From contig OX235273.1 of the NCBI GenBank assembly GCA_944472155.2, forward strand, positions 30,229,204 through 30,293,203: DNA of 64,000 nucleotides. Reading direction: 5' to 3'. Positions 11,096 through 23,100 of this stretch are shown piece after piece. Below the pieces are notes generated by a model, which worked only from the letters and a program-made list of their open reading frames with translations, was not told the origin of the DNA and ran no database searches. Numbering within the stretch: position 1 is the first letter of the stretch; each line of letters begins with the position of its first letter. This DNA is from Trichobilharzia szidati. Its lineage: Eukaryota > Platyhelminthes > Trematoda > Strigeidida > Schistosomatidae. Both the position numbers and the translations under genes were made by a program.

Positions 11096-11560
11096 GAGTA
11101 TTATTACTTGAAACAGCACAGTGAGGGATGCATCAAACCATTTTATAAAGAATAAAAGTAGTTTTTACAGATGTACATAATGTCTAAACTCTATTCTCAA
11201 TTCGATGTTTTAGATTTTCAATAGAAATGCGTAAATCTCTCAAAAAGGTAACTTCTAAAAAATGATGATTTTTTCTAGACATAAGAATGATGATTTTTTT
11301 GTCATCATGTGATGTTTTTTAAATCTTCTGTCTATATCACATGCTTTTCCAATATCATCTTTGGGGCTGAAAGTTAAGATATCTGTAACCGTACAAATGT
11401 CTGAAATTTAAATCCACATGAAATCGGTTTGAAATGTATGATTTTCCAAATACCTAATGCCCACAATATCGTGTTTCTGTTTTACAGGATTGACGATTTT
11501 ACTCTGTATTATTTGCCACTTACTCGCCCTTGTGGTCAAAGCAGAAAATACTTTGACTCA
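11096..11560 (+). repeat. inverted duplication, arm B, distal part
   Basis: Continues arm B after the PLE; it is the reverse-complement copy of 4307-4912. It starts with the right target-site copy GAGTATTATTA (11096-11106). Confidence 0.8.
11493..11560 (+). pseudogene. broken copy of the signal-peptide exon
   Basis: Homologous to the exon at 4307-4367 on the other arm. Here the initiator ATG is ACG (11493-11495) and the splice donor GTAAGT is ATGAAT-like, so neither start nor splicing is preserved. The hydrophobic stretch (ILLCIICHLLALVVKA) is still open and runs on to a stop at about 11600. The TATA-like box is also missing. The simplest reading is a pseudogene whose upstream region was separated by the PLE insertion. 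Confidence 0.65.
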
Positions 11561-11569
11561 GATGAATAC

Positions 11570-14500
11570 TTTATATGATGTCGCCTTGCTCGTACACTAG
11601 GGAGCGCTTTGGAATAGTTGCCATCAAAAGGAAGTACTGGTGAAGATGATGGTGAACAATGCTCCTTCTTTATAATTCATACAATTTAATGCTTGAATCT
11701 GTTGAACTTTCATCGAAAGGCGACCTCATTGTGAATGCATTCTTGGGATGTTTCTGAATCTGCAACTGTTCAGTTTCTTTTCTTCACCTCGAATATTTTT
11801 TTGCTTTCGCTGCTACTACATAAGCCAACATTTTTCTTGGCTGGGAAATGAATGTTGGGTTTTGGAAACCTCACAAAGATAAACTACTTCAGGCTGTCGT
11901 CTTAATGATAGGTTTTCCCTAACAATGTAAATTGTAGTTAAAGATGCAACTGTATGATAATGATAGTCACAACATAAATGAAGATTCAGTAGAGAAAACG
12001 AGCAATTCATGTAGATTTTTAGAGATTGTGATTGCATCCGGTGTACACAAAGATAAACTACACGACTTTAATGACATGCTTAAAAAGACACCTTCATAAA
12101 TCCTTGCTAAAGATGTGTTAAAAAGTTTTTTGAAATAGTTAGAAAACACCACATCATGATTATATATGGAAAACTAATGAAATGTCAGCTGTTCATTCTG
12201 TGCACATCTGAAAAATATTTGGAAGGCATCGTGAATTCCGCATTGACAAATAGCAGACACAACATTATGATTTTCAGAACATCGCACAAGCATCTCATGA
12301 CCGTGTCAATTAGCAAAACACATTCACTAATAGCCTAAAGAATACATTATTCTATTTTGATATGCTGTTTCTGGAATAAGCTTCGTCAAGGAGATTGAGG
12401 ATGCTGGATATAGTCAGAGTTGTTAATGGTCAAATTTTTCATCAAATGAGAATCAAAATTTTAGAAGGAGCTGTTTAAAAGAAAAATCTTAGAGTCATGG
12501 TTTTCAGATGAAGCTGTGAATTAGTTCGTGGCAATAATTGACAGGCTTTCTAAACTATTCTCTTGAAGTGAAGACGAATTTCAACATCATCGTATCAAGC
12601 TGTTTTCAAAAGAAGATGGTGGTAATAAGTGTCGCAATCAAGTACATATAATCTTCAGCATTCAGTTTCGATCAGTAATCAAAATCGAAAAACGATGATT
12701 CAAAAGATCAGTTAAAAGGTGAACTTCAACAGGAATAAATTCATATGAATAACTATGAATGAGAAAGCATCCTCAGCGGTTGTAATATCCAGACTAATTC
12801 CGTCACATAAAGCTTAAAGAAGCAGTGCACCAAATCAGGTGCAACAATATTGCTACCTTAACAGCAACCTTATATTTACGCCATTTCTTCAAACACGAAA
12901 CCAGGTTTGATACCTAGAAACTGTGTTTTTGGAATGAATAGTGAATACCACTCCCGTTTCTAGGTTTTGATACAAGGAACCCTTTAACCTTAATGATTCT
13001 GAAGAATCTTAATGAAAGACTTTTTTCTGGGCAATAGCCACTGGTTCTGTATGGTTGCCTATCTGATGTCAGTTAGGTATTATGCCTTTCTTACCGACAT
13101 TTGAATATATATATTTCTCTCCATTTCCAAAGTCACTCTGTTTTTAATGGAAGTCTAAGGAAACATGAGACTCTCTTGTAATTACGATAGGAAACATATT
13201 TCAAATGATATAACTTATGATTGCGTTTCACTCTGTCATATTTCCAAGAAAAAGTGAATCGTAAATGAAGTCTACTAAATCAGAATTTCATTTGACTACG
13301 CGTATTATCGCTCTAAATACAAACTGATTACAGAAAATATTTGAAGTGCAAGTGAATTATTTATACTTAACCATACAAATATTACAGACTTACGCAGATG
13401 AATGAGTAGTGTTTTCATGAAACACAATGTACTGTCACCACCGTTATAAATAACCTCCACGAATATGTATCATTTCAGCGTACGTTTATGATAGCAGGTT
13501 GAGCCAATCTCGGTAATGCTACAAAATCCAACATTGTTGAAATGAAATTTTTATTTTCATGGAATTAAATACGCATTATGTGATATACAGAATTTTATGT
13601 TTACACCCACCTCACTTCAGTAAGTCAATAATGAATTACCAGTTTAATCACACAATGATGTTTCAGATGTCCACCCAGTTATAAATCAATATCACGAGGA
13701 GATTAGTCTATCATTATAATGGCTATTTAAAAACGTGAAATTTTCTGTCTGAATGACTGATTCGTTCATGAAAACGCCCTTCAACTACCAAGGTTTGTTG
13801 CAGAAACTTGTATAAAACGTGTTAAACTTCAGTGTTCAGACAATTAGGGGGTTGTGTTGAAGGCGTATTCTAGATAACTGAATCAGTAGCTCAGCACACA
13901 ACGTTTTCCTGTACTCATCAGTTTACATTTATCATGTGTCATCTAAAAATAAAATAAAGACACCACATTCTCACTCTTGATAGCCACAACGAAAAGAAAG
14001 ATACCAAAGACAATGTCAGATGAATTTCAAAGCATCACTTCCTGTGACTACACTGTAAAGAAGACTGGACAAACCAATCCACATATGTCACAATGTAATG
14101 CATTTACCATACTTCCATACTGACTGCATTGTAGACTTGACAAAAAAGTTGAAATACGTACAAAACACGAGGTGATTTTTATCTAAGGATTCATTTGCTT
14201 TGTTTATTACTAGATCACGCTACCCTAAGAACAATAACTTTAGGTTCATGAGGTCGCGAATTCAAGTGCTCGGTCTCAGGTTGACATGTCGGCTTCTTGT
14301 GCAGATGCTTCGGCGATGTCTGAGCACGTAATTTGACGTTATTTTTGTAGTCACCATCCACCAATCTACCAAAATACATAGTTAAGAGCTACCTTGAAGT
14401 AAACTCACTTGAAGGTCACTGGTCGGTAGAGTGTTTTACCAATACAAAAATGTAAGCAGTTATCACATATTTGTAATGACAAATATCAAATTATCAAGTG

Positions 14501-14640
14501 CCTGTTTGCGAGTGACTGATCTTTTTCCGTATTTGGTAGACCCTGCTGGTAACGACGTCTCACAAGAACTTTAGGTAACTTCCTGAATAGAGCATGCGCC
14601 ACATATATATCGGAAACATTTATTTCCCGATACGAATTTA
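11570..14640. other. no recognisable gene
   Basis: AT-rich DNA with only short ORFs. A short pair of imperfect repeats containing CCTAGAAAC (direct versus inverted) lies near 12905-12975. No family assigned. Confidence 0.35.
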
Positions 14641-14644
14641 AAAT

Positions 14645-14783
14645 ATGCAACAAAGGTTAACAAAGCAGGATTTAATGAATTCATCAAATCTTGGTAGAAC
14701 TCATCAGCTGAATACTCTACATACATGGATATTTATACTTTTGAAACTACATTGGGAGATATAAGACTGATAAACAAATAAAC
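14645..14783 (+). repeat. dispersed repeat, copy 1 of an inverted pair
   Basis: About 140 bp, starting TGCAACAAAGGTTAA and ending AACAAATAAAC, matches 18202-18341 in reverse complement. Its minus strand contains CAGCTGATGAGTTC (14686-14715), an HHR-like core. Probably a PLE terminal fragment. Confidence 0.6.
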
Positions 14784-15114
14784 GTCATTGAATTAGTCTT
14801 CAGAAAGACAGGTGCGAACGTTTCTAGGTCATGTTCAAATAGATAAGGGGAGAGGGAGTTTGAGTGATTAAAATTATGATAAAATGCATTACACTTTAAT
14901 TACATCACTTAGATAAACAATCACTCATTAGAGAATATATCATGAATCGCAAACAGAGTAATATCAATAGTAATAGATATAATAACAATAATAATAATGT
15001 TGAAGTGAGTTAAGATAATCCTACTGATAAATGATAGTTTTAAATGAATCAAGAATGATAATAATAGTAATATAATAGGTAGAATAATAAGTAAAACGTA
15101 ATACTATGGTAGAT

Positions 15115-16020
15115 TCAGAGTGAAGACCATTCTTTTGTACACAGAGACCTAGATTATGAACTTGAGATGCGCAAGCGTCTTCAATTACAAGCTTGGTTCT
15201 GTTTCCTTTCTTTGCTGTCAATAGTGAAGGACTTGACAGCGTCGATATCATGTCCATAGTACACAAGATGTTATTGAGCTTTTTTGACTTTGAATTAAGC
15301 TGTTTCCAATCACTTTGACAAACGCTCCATTATGCGAATAGACCTTCGCCTTTCTGTACAACCTGTGTTTTCGATTCCACAAACACACTCAAATTGACAA
15401 ACACAGTTTGAAGTGTCGAGGATTGTTGATTTGCCCTTAACAAATTGTTGAAGTACTCGCTCGTTGGTGTTAAGACAAACACGTTTTGCAGCATTACAAG
15501 CTGTCTTGATAGCTTTATTGGGTCTTCGTTTGACCACCTCTTGTACTTCATCTCTTTCGAATGACAAATTGATGTAGACAGATTTCTTCGGGACTGTTTA
15601 CATAGTTTTGCAGGGGCTCGTTTCTTTAGAGTATTGGTTAATGACCTTTCACGGCATCCATTCATAGATAAAACATCCTTTAGAGCCTTTATTTCATGCT
15701 CAGTTGTACTGCCATAACAAATTTTCCGTACTCTATTCAACAGTGTTCTCACTAAGTTATTTTTATACTGGATTGGAACAAAGCTGTTGAAATTCATGTA
15801 CTGTCTTGTCCAAGAAGACTTTCTAAATATAGATCTTTCGATTGTGCCATCAGACATTTTCGCTAGAAAAACGTTTAGGAGTTTAATGGTATCGTTTTCT
15901 CGTGTTATAATGTGAGAATGAGATTCGGGTGGCATGAGTTGAATTTTACCAACATGTCTTCATCTCTTGATCTGCTTCCACAGACAATAAAAATGTCATC
16001 AACATATCTTAGGTATACAT
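15115..16020 (-). pseudogene. PLE fragment (RT end, connector, GIY-YIG), decayed
   Basis: The minus strand starts at the RT catalytic box RYVDD (15995-16006) followed by DIFIVCGSRSRDED. The connector follows in an open stretch of ~200 codons (about 15935-15330; NFNSFVPIQYKNNLVRTLLNR). The GIY-YIG start (CVCQFECVCG) and the terminal block LCVQKNG (about 15128-15150) come next, after frameshifts. The 5' part of the RT is missing. The fragment abuts an AT dinucleotide tract and the SINE at 16.1 kb. Confidence 0.85.
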
Positions 16021-16027
16021 CCGTTTC

Positions 16028-16052
16028 TTGGATATGCATATATATATATATA
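16028..16052. repeat. AT dinucleotide microsatellite
   Basis: A run of TA repeats (ATATATATATAT) sits between the PLE fragment and the SINE. Confidence 0.8.
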
Positions 16053-16084
16053 GAATAGCCAAAATTTGAAATTCATGGGCATCG

Positions 16085-16270
16085 GATGGCGTCACAAAGG
16101 CTGAGTCCTCAACAAGCTCGCTTTATAACCAGAAAGTCGTGGCTTCGAACCCAAGTGGATGCGTACCGCTAGAAAGTCTCAAACTGGGACGAAACAGCTA
16201 TCCAGTAATTCGAGGCTTTCCAACGGTTCTCTAACTGATGTCAACTCGTGTTCAAACCTGTAATATCAAA
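16085..16270 (+). mobile_element. tRNA-derived SINE with hammerhead motif (Sm-alpha-like)
   Basis: A tRNA-like head has an A-box-like stretch near 16118-16135 and a B-box-like GGCTTCGAACCC at 16141-16152. The HHR region (16163-16208) follows, then the body CGGTTCTCTAACTGATGTCA shared with the 146-bp insert at 9.2 kb. This combination is the known plan of Sm-alpha SINEs in schistosomes. Ends and target duplication were not resolved. Confidence 0.75.
16163..16208 (+). ncRNA. degenerate hammerhead motif in SINE
   Basis: Stem II GTCTC...GGGAC, GAAA and ACAGCTATC are kept. The CUGANGA core reads CTAGAAA, so catalysis is unlikely. Confidence 0.55.
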
Positions 16271-17783
16271 TTGTCATTGGTTCATGTTTGTTTGAAGGTG
16301 TATATGTATGATGTTTCCTTTGTGGAAAATAAATCAGTTCACATGTGAAAAACACGACAATAATTTACAGGGGTCACAACATAGGACTGAGTAAGTTTTT
16401 CTTTTTCTCGTCGGTCTCCCTTCATAGAATCTGCCATATAGGTGATAAGTCTATCCGTTCTCTCCCATTTATTTTACTCGATGTGGTTAAAATATGCAAG
16501 ACTTTCAGAGGTCAGTCTTTCTTTATGTGAATGAAGGTGCTTTTCACAGAATTTCAACAGTGTTTAAATAGATGTTGCGCACACCTTCCATAGCATGCAT
16601 TTCTACAGCTGATGTTTTTTCGAGACTTTTAACTTTACTTCATTTCTGCGTGGACGTTGAGTACACATTCTTTGCTCATTTGTGCTGCCCTTCAACTATC
16701 TACTCCTTTACCATATATAGCAAGCCTCAAATTTTGAAAATTTGTATAGGCAGAGTTGCTTTGTGTCATTCACGGAAATATATCTTTGACACTAACCAAA
16801 GCTTTCTCTACAGAATTAAAGGGCTTGAAATAGGCGGAACAGCTTGAACCGTCTGTTTTACGTACCACGTCGCTCTGGCTATCGAGCACTACTGGTTGAT
16901 GTGAGTGACATCCAACTACTCATATCTCAATCAGTAGTAAGGATCAGAATTGATTAAAATAACTAGTTACTTGTCAAACGACTTTAACCAAGTTTTACAA
17001 ATGAACCACACAACACTCCTTTTGTCTCACAACAGCTCATTCACGAATTGATTCTGATCATGTGGATAAAAATATTAATGACGCATTCTGCTCGAAACGT
17101 TTTTTCAAAGTGTTACTAGAACACGGAATTGCCTAAACACGGATTGCCTAAATAATAAGAAATCGATTCATGGTATATAATTGCGTTAACTGACATCAAA
17201 TCCCTCCATGACTCTTTCCCTCACATGAAAGTGGTTTTTAATTTACATGGGAAAACGAACAAGCTAAGACTAAAATGCTCGTCATGCTTAACATTTGTAT
17301 ACTTTGATTCTATTCCTGTAAAATATTGAGTTACAAATAGGAGACTCGTTTAGACTTTCCACCAATAATTTTAAGCTTATTTCTCGTGTTACTTCAAATG
17401 GCTCAGTAAAGTATGTCATAAATGCCCAGAGCAACTCCTCTAACCTTGGTGATATTCAAGGCTGCCTATCACTTTAAATGTTCTGTCAGTCCTGTTTCAT
17501 TATCAATGTTTCCATTAGAAATCCATCTGAAAATACAATGAAGTGAGTTCATTTTTTCGATTTATTCAAAAGAAAAAGGTATGTATTAATTCCTTTGCAC
17601 TCAGAAATCAAGATAGAATTTCGTCCTATTCTGTACATACACAATTATTTATTGCGAACATATTTCGACCAATGAAATATTACGCAAACTAAGAAAATGA
17701 GAAGGCGTAATTTATCCGAAACGTGTAGTGTATTTGCGCAACGCATTTCAGACAAACTGATCACACACGAACTTGTCATTTAC

Positions 17784-17981
17784 CACTATGGGTAAAATTT
17801 ATTTTGGTCAAGTCTCACAGTGCAATACAGTAATATTTCAGTAATAATATATTGGATTGATATGATTATGAGCAATAAATGGTGCTCGAAACGTCATCAG
17901 TAAATATTACTGTATAACACTGTGAGACTTTATCAAAATAAATTTACCCATAATGGAATTATAATCTACCACAGTGCACAA
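17784..17981 (+). mobile_element. 198-bp fold-back element with hammerhead core, copy 1
   Basis: It is bounded by perfect 13-bp duplications ACTTGTCATTTAC (17771-17783 and 17982-17994). Arms of about 60 bp (17784-17843 and 17897-17956) are inverted copies containing ACTGTGAGAC and AAATTTACCCAT. Between them lies an HHR-like fold (17857-17900). The tail reads ATAATCTACCACAGTGCACAA. A second copy is at 24920-25124. There is no coding capacity. It is probably a non-autonomous derivative of PLE ends. Confidence 0.75.
17857..17900 (+). ncRNA. hammerhead-like motif in fold-back element
   Basis: Stem I TTGAT/ATCAG, core ATGATTA (expected CUGANGA), stem II GAGCA/TGCTC, GAAA, palindromic stem III ACGT, C before the predicted cleavage site. 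The same core variant recurs at 24980-25023, so it was probably already present in the source element. Confidence 0.5.
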
Positions 17982-18201
17982 ACTTGTCATTTACTTTTAC
18001 ACAGATCAACACAGAGCATCAATAAATACAATATAAGTTCAATTGTCAAAAGTTCAAGGTAATACATAAGAGGTAGGAAAATCACGTAAAAACATTGGAT
18101 AAGAAAAGAAGAAAAAAAAGGGTGACAATGTTTCTAAGTAAATTGAGCCCTCGTTCTACAGTTGGATTACCAAAGCATGTTCAGAGGAATGACCAGTAGT
18201 A

Positions 18202-18341
18202 GTTTATTTGTTTATCAACCTTATATATCTGAGTGTATTTCCAATAGTGCATATATCCCTGTATGTGGAGTGTTCAGCTGAAGAGTTCTGCGAAAGATTT
18301 GATTAATTAACAAAATCCTGCTTTATTAACCTTTGTTGCTT
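18202..18341 (-). repeat. dispersed repeat, copy 2 of an inverted pair
   Basis: Reverse-complement match to 14645-14783. On its plus strand CAGCTGAAGAGTTCTGCGAAAG (in 18275-18296) shows CTGAAGA and GAAA boxes separated by a very short stem II, that is, a decayed HHR-like core. Confidence 0.6.
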
Positions 18342-18639
18342 GTCTTAAATGACTAGTGATTCTTTTAACACAAAATAGATTTAAGCCCTTTTGTATCTAA
18401 GGTTTCAATGAATTTACGTGTGTGACTCAAACTTGTTTCAGAGATATGTTTAAGCCATTACTGAAATTAACCTAAGATGTGCATTGCCACAGATTATGTC
18501 GGGCATCTTTTTCAGGACTAATTAGGGTAGGTACCAAGACAATGTCAAACCTATATGGCATCCTGTGTTCGCTAATACAACAGGATTCATTCACTTTATA
18601 ATATCCTCATCTAACACTAACTCAGAATAGCATGGGCAT

Positions 18640-18828
18640 ATATTTTTTGATCACAGCTTGATTCCACACCGTATTTTTTTGGTACAGGTATGGAATTTTC
18701 AGTATGTGATATCGGTAGCCCAAATTTTGCAGTCCGACCATTGATATCAGGTGTGCGTCGGCAGGGGATCAAACCCCGGACCATGTGCATGGTCGGCGAG
18801 AGTTCTAACCACTGTGCCACCGACGCAC
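18640..18828 (-). mobile_element. tRNA-derived SINE, second family, copy 1
   Basis: Minus strand: a tRNA-like head (18828-18753) has A box TGGCACAGTGGTTAG and B box GGGGTTTGATCCCC. Its outermost bases GTGCGTCGG and CCGACGCAC are perfect complements like an acceptor stem. A ~105-bp body follows, through GATATCAATGGTCGGACTGC and TTTGGGCTACCGATATCACA to GGAATCAAGCTGT, with an A-rich end. A second copy is at 57.16-57.33 kb. The anticodon arm is not tRNA-like, so it is not a tRNA gene. No HHR seen. Confidence 0.8.
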
Positions 18829-18841
18829 AATGATCTTAGCT

Positions 18842-19900
18842 CAGAGAGCCTTTCCTAGTGTTCATTGCTTTCAAATTTATTCCTTGTCGATTTTTTTTTA
18901 GTTCGACTTTGTACTACTTAAGACTACTAAGTAGTGCTAAACTTTTCGAAATTTTTCTCTAAGTAATAATATTCTGCTTTCTATATAGCAGTTATCCCCT
19001 TATTATAAACGGTATCTGCTGCATATGGTTTCCTTAATTCCCCTCTCTCTTCGACATAGTTTATTTAGATCCGTTTATTCTCTAACTGGCCTTCGAGCGA
19101 CATAAATCTGACCGCCTTTGGCAGAGCTTTGCCTTTCTTACCTATTGACGAATATTGACTGTGCATTTCAAGGCATTCATCCACATACCCCTCAAAATTT
19201 GCAGTTTGTTCATTATATTTCATTATTTTAGGTATAGTGTAGTACCGTACTTCAGATAAATCCTGTGGTTTCGATTTTACCCGTAACTCAAACGGTTAGT
19301 TAATTAATCGCTCACAATTATCGATTCGGATCTCTAAAAAGATAGCTACACCCAACTTAATTTCATCTAAGTACAATTTTAGTTCACCTTAAAAGGAATC
19401 CGTGAAACCACATACACTTGTAAAATAATCCGACACCGAAGTGATAACGGGACTTGTTTGACTCAGAGTCAAGTCATCATTTTGTGTGAGACTATAAAGC
19501 GATTCCTCATAACCCAAAATGACAGCATTAAACCTTTGGTGAGAGGAAAGTGTCTCTGTTATTTCCCATCATCAAACTGTTGATAATTCCAATCCTTCTG
19601 TTATGATATCCCTTATCTATGGATGGAATAATGTAGGAACTTGCAAGTGTTCGGTGTAAACGAAGACCATACTGTTCTCTATTACAAATGGAGACTGCTG
19701 CACAACAGGTTTACATAAATTTGTGTTTGTGACTATTACGGTGATCAGTAACTTACACTTGTGTTAGCAGACAAATCGAAAGATAATTGACAGAAATGTT
19801 CAGTAAGGTAGGCCTTCAGAATCTGCATATTTCATGGTAAGTGGTGTTGTGGTGGTGTGATACAGACAGTGTGTGCCAACAGATTATGATTCTCACATAT
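18842..19900. other. no recognisable gene
   Basis: No ORF above 60 codons and no repeat I can name between the SINE and the tandem repeats at 19.9 kb. Confidence 0.35.
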
Positions 19901-19904
19901 TTCC

Positions 19905-20110
19905 ACAGTTCAATACAGTATTAGCAACATAATACGATATATCTATTTGAAAGTTCTGTTTGTTGCTGGAGTCAGAATATTATTCTCACAGTTCAATACT
20001 GCGTCAGCAACAGAATACTAGATACACATATTTGGACATTATATTTGCTGTTAAGGATAGATTACATTTCACGCAACTCAGTACTGCGTTAGCGACAGAA
20101 AACCATGTAT
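19905..20110. repeat. three degenerate tandem repeats of about 82 bp
   Basis: The unit marker CAGTTCAATACAGTATTAGCAA-like sequence begins near 19907, 19990 and 20073 (third: CAACTCAGTACTGCGTTAGC), with similar AT-rich spacers. A 68-codon ORF across it (19960-20166) is a product of the repeat. The block lies just before sequence ending CTGTTGTTACA at 20252-20262, so it may be part of an LTR-like element. Confidence 0.6.
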
Positions 20111-20279
20111 ATGTGAACATTATATTACATGTTGTTCAATGTAAACCAAAATCACGTGCTCAGTGATTGGTTAAATCATGTTAAACTATATATATATATA
20201 TAAAGAGATGTTTGATTAATTAAAAATAGACCTTCGTTTCCAGGTCTTGCTTTCTGTTGTTACAGTGTGACAGATTGAA

Positions 20280-22790
20280 TTCAATCAGACAGAGAACATG
20301 TTACCGTGAGGTGTAAGCAAAAAGACATGATAGTGAATGTTTGAGCAATATGAGTTAGCAAGCAATGAATTAGAAATGAGTAAAACAAGAGTAGTCAAAT
20401 ATTTCGGTAACCTGGATTCAATGTTGAGTATGATGTGTCTGACTTGTGGTGGAAGCCCATAAGATGTCAGTCTTTTGGATGAACTTTGTGTGAATTAGCA
20501 TCACACAATGACTATCTACTTAGATAATGTTCTTGCATTTTCTTGTCATTGCTATTATGATCACTCTGATTATCATATTTTTGAGTGATAACTCGAACAA
20601 CCACACAAGTACTATATGTCTGTGCTGAATTAGAAATTACACAAAGAACGTATCTGCCTAAACAGTTTACCCTAAATATCAAGGAAATATTAAAATTTAA
20701 GTTTATGCCTTTCATCATCATGAAAAGTGGAAGAAATGGACACTGTAGCGGAACCAAATACGTTGACGGCTCAGGCTGTGAACCACATCTCCACAGCTTA
20801 GTTTAATGAGAACTCGCTGAAAACAATCAGATTGTACTATAATAAACAAAGCGATGCACATATCGATTGAGAGCTGATAAACTGACAGCAGTCACAGAAC
20901 CCCTCAAGTCTACAGATGCTTAGTTGCAGTTTGCTACTCTCAACAGATCACACACACATCACACCATTAGAGATGGAAAACGTGATGTTACTTGTTTCAG
21001 GACGAACACGTTACACCTCAGTCAATTAGGTAAAATCAAATGGTCCGTGATGTTCAACTTCATTAGGTTTATGATCTACATTCACCACCAGGCAATTTTA
21101 TCCTTACCATGATTACCCATTTTCACGCTCAATTTTAACTAACGTTCTTGGACAGCACTTCCACTTAGAGCTCGTTGATGTCCATCCTGTAGTCAGTTGT
21201 CAGTCAAAAGTTATTAGTAATCATAATTCATAAACGAGCATTCCAAAATCGATTGTAACACATAAGTGGGTAAAAAGTTCATTTATGTTAACTACTCTTC
21301 AGTTTGGTATAATTATCACTGAACAGAGTCTATCTACAGTGCTATTTTCTGATAAATTCCGAGGGTTACTGACTATTACCAGGAAGTTTAATATGTGCAT
21401 ATGCTAAACAGCAATGTGTGAATAATGACGAATAACTTTGTATAATAAAAATTTTATTTAAGGTAATTATTATTATTTTGTCCCGACTCATAGGTAAGAT
21501 AGGCACAAATATTTATGTTTGACCTATATGAAACAAATTTATGTAGGCCTTATTACTGAAGGAATCAAGAAAGTTAAACTGGCTCGAATTCCATGGTAGT
21601 AAGGTAGTCTATATAAAATATTGCCCTCAACCTTATCAAAGGTAAATGCTTTGGTTGTCTGAAGGGAATGCAAGAGGAATCGCTTTTGGCCGCCAACGTC
21701 ATCCCACCTAGGACAGATAGTCAAATGAAGTCTGTACTAATACTGCATAACTGGAATTAATAATGTGCTATAGAATTTTAGCTACTGGCTGTATGGCAAA
21801 GGATGTCGAACTCGGGTAGGATCAGAAGAGCAAGGTTGATATTCATTAAGAAGACGTAATTTATCTAAAATTTGTAACGTACTTGTGCGACATATTTCGT
21901 TCATTCTCAGCACACACGTACTTATCATACACATGTATGTAGAAGACAACAGAAAATAAATGATCAAAACATAGTTCAAACATTCAACAGGTTAAGATCA
22001 CAGATTCATTAAATGATTAAAAATTGATTTATCTTGCAAATGAAAACGGAAAACTTGAAAGTTGATAGAGCAGGAATGAAAGATACTTTTTACACCCACC
22101 AAATAAAAATATTTTTTGGTTCAAAAGTCGAGAGAGAAAGTTTGAATCTTGTATACTTTCCAAAGGAATTCTATAAGATTTCTGTGGAGACGTCAGATGG
22201 GTTTGGAAAATCGTGAGACAAGTCCTATCGTACGAATGGGTACGTTAATGAGTGAACTACAGTCTGGCCGTTGCTTTGATAATCGTGTTTATCACGAGTG
22301 GAACCACAGATTTGACAGCTGGTGTATGTGCTTGGTCAAAAATACTAATAGTGTATGGTTACCATGTGAGGGACCAAGAGTGAAGGCGTCCTACTCTGAA
22401 TCCCGTCCAGAGGTAAATACAATATCTCATGATTGGCTGTGCAAGCCTACTTATTCCTTTTGGAGTTTAACTAAACCATGTGTTCGGCTAGGTCAATTGG
22501 GTCTGGTGCTGCACCAGAGGTAAGTGTTGACCGGATATGTACTTTTGGTATGAGCTTGAGGATATTCAGTTGTTCACAGACAAACTAAGGTTTTGCTGGA
22601 GAAACGTAAATGCTATAGCAGGTGTCACACTGCGAGTGCTTGTCTCTCATTCATTTCTCTAGTTACTGGACTGTATGTAAAAGGATTCATGCCAATGTGC
22701 ATGTATGCGGTTCATAGGACATGTGTATCAATACATTGTACATCCTAATATATGTACAAGTTTGTGTTCTTACATATGTACCGTAGACAT
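20280..22790. other. no confident gene
   Basis: Short ORFs only. The longest is 124 codons at 22149-22523 (plus); its sequence has no recognised domain, no signal peptide and no clear splice context. Confidence 0.3.
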
Positions 22791-22794
22791 CTAT

Positions 22795-22885
22795 TAACTT
22801 GAAGTCACCTTGGAAATCCAATACACTCGATATAAGAAAATAGATTCGGATATTCAACACTAATGTCAAGTCAATAAGTGCTCCT
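22795..22885 (+). pseudogene. RTE remnant
   Basis: AGATTCGGATATTCAACACTAA followed by TGTCAAGTCAAT parallels the RTE block at 10535-10565 and 56515-56545, with several mismatches. Only about 90 bp can be aligned by eye. Confidence 0.5.
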
Positions 22886-22934
22886 GCATGCTCCAAATAC
22901 ATCATGGTATGTCAGTTTATTGTAACTTTATATC

Positions 22935-23100
22935 ACTTATCCAACCACTAGAAACCAACAGGGACTACCGGGTAGTCGACTCGTTCTAGTTAGGTACTGT
23001 TCATCAATGCGCATGCATGACCTTACCGGTGATCGGACCATGGACTATCATGTTACAAGGCGAACTCTTTGACCATCCAGCCAGTGCGTCATAATCCATT
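22935..23100 (-). mobile_element. Sm-alpha-like SINE with degenerate hammerhead
   Basis: Minus strand: a tRNA-like head (GGCTGGATGGTCAAAGAG, then GGTCCGATCAC as B box), then TGATGAACAGTACC in place of TGATGAAGAGTCCC, AACTAGAACGAG in place of AACTAGGACGAAAC, and a tail GGTTTCTAGTGG. The order matches the copies at 9.2 and 16.1 kb. The ribozyme core is damaged (GAAA lost). Confidence 0.65.
22965..23010 (-). ncRNA. degenerate hammerhead motif in the 22.9-kb SINE
   Basis: TGATGA is present, but the GAAA box is ACGAG and stem II is weakened. It aligns position by position with the motif at 9265-9310. Confidence 0.4.

Noticed and set aside
18617..18820. 67-codon ORF starting MAQWLELSP
   Set aside because: It is a translation of the tRNA-derived SINE, not a gene.
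18753..18828. tRNA gene
   Set aside because: A and B boxes and a terminal stem exist, but there is no 7-nt anticodon loop, and the sequence is the head of a repeated SINE.
22149..22523. 124-codon plus-strand ORF
   Set aside because: No domain, signal or coding-like context recognised; could not be supported as a gene.
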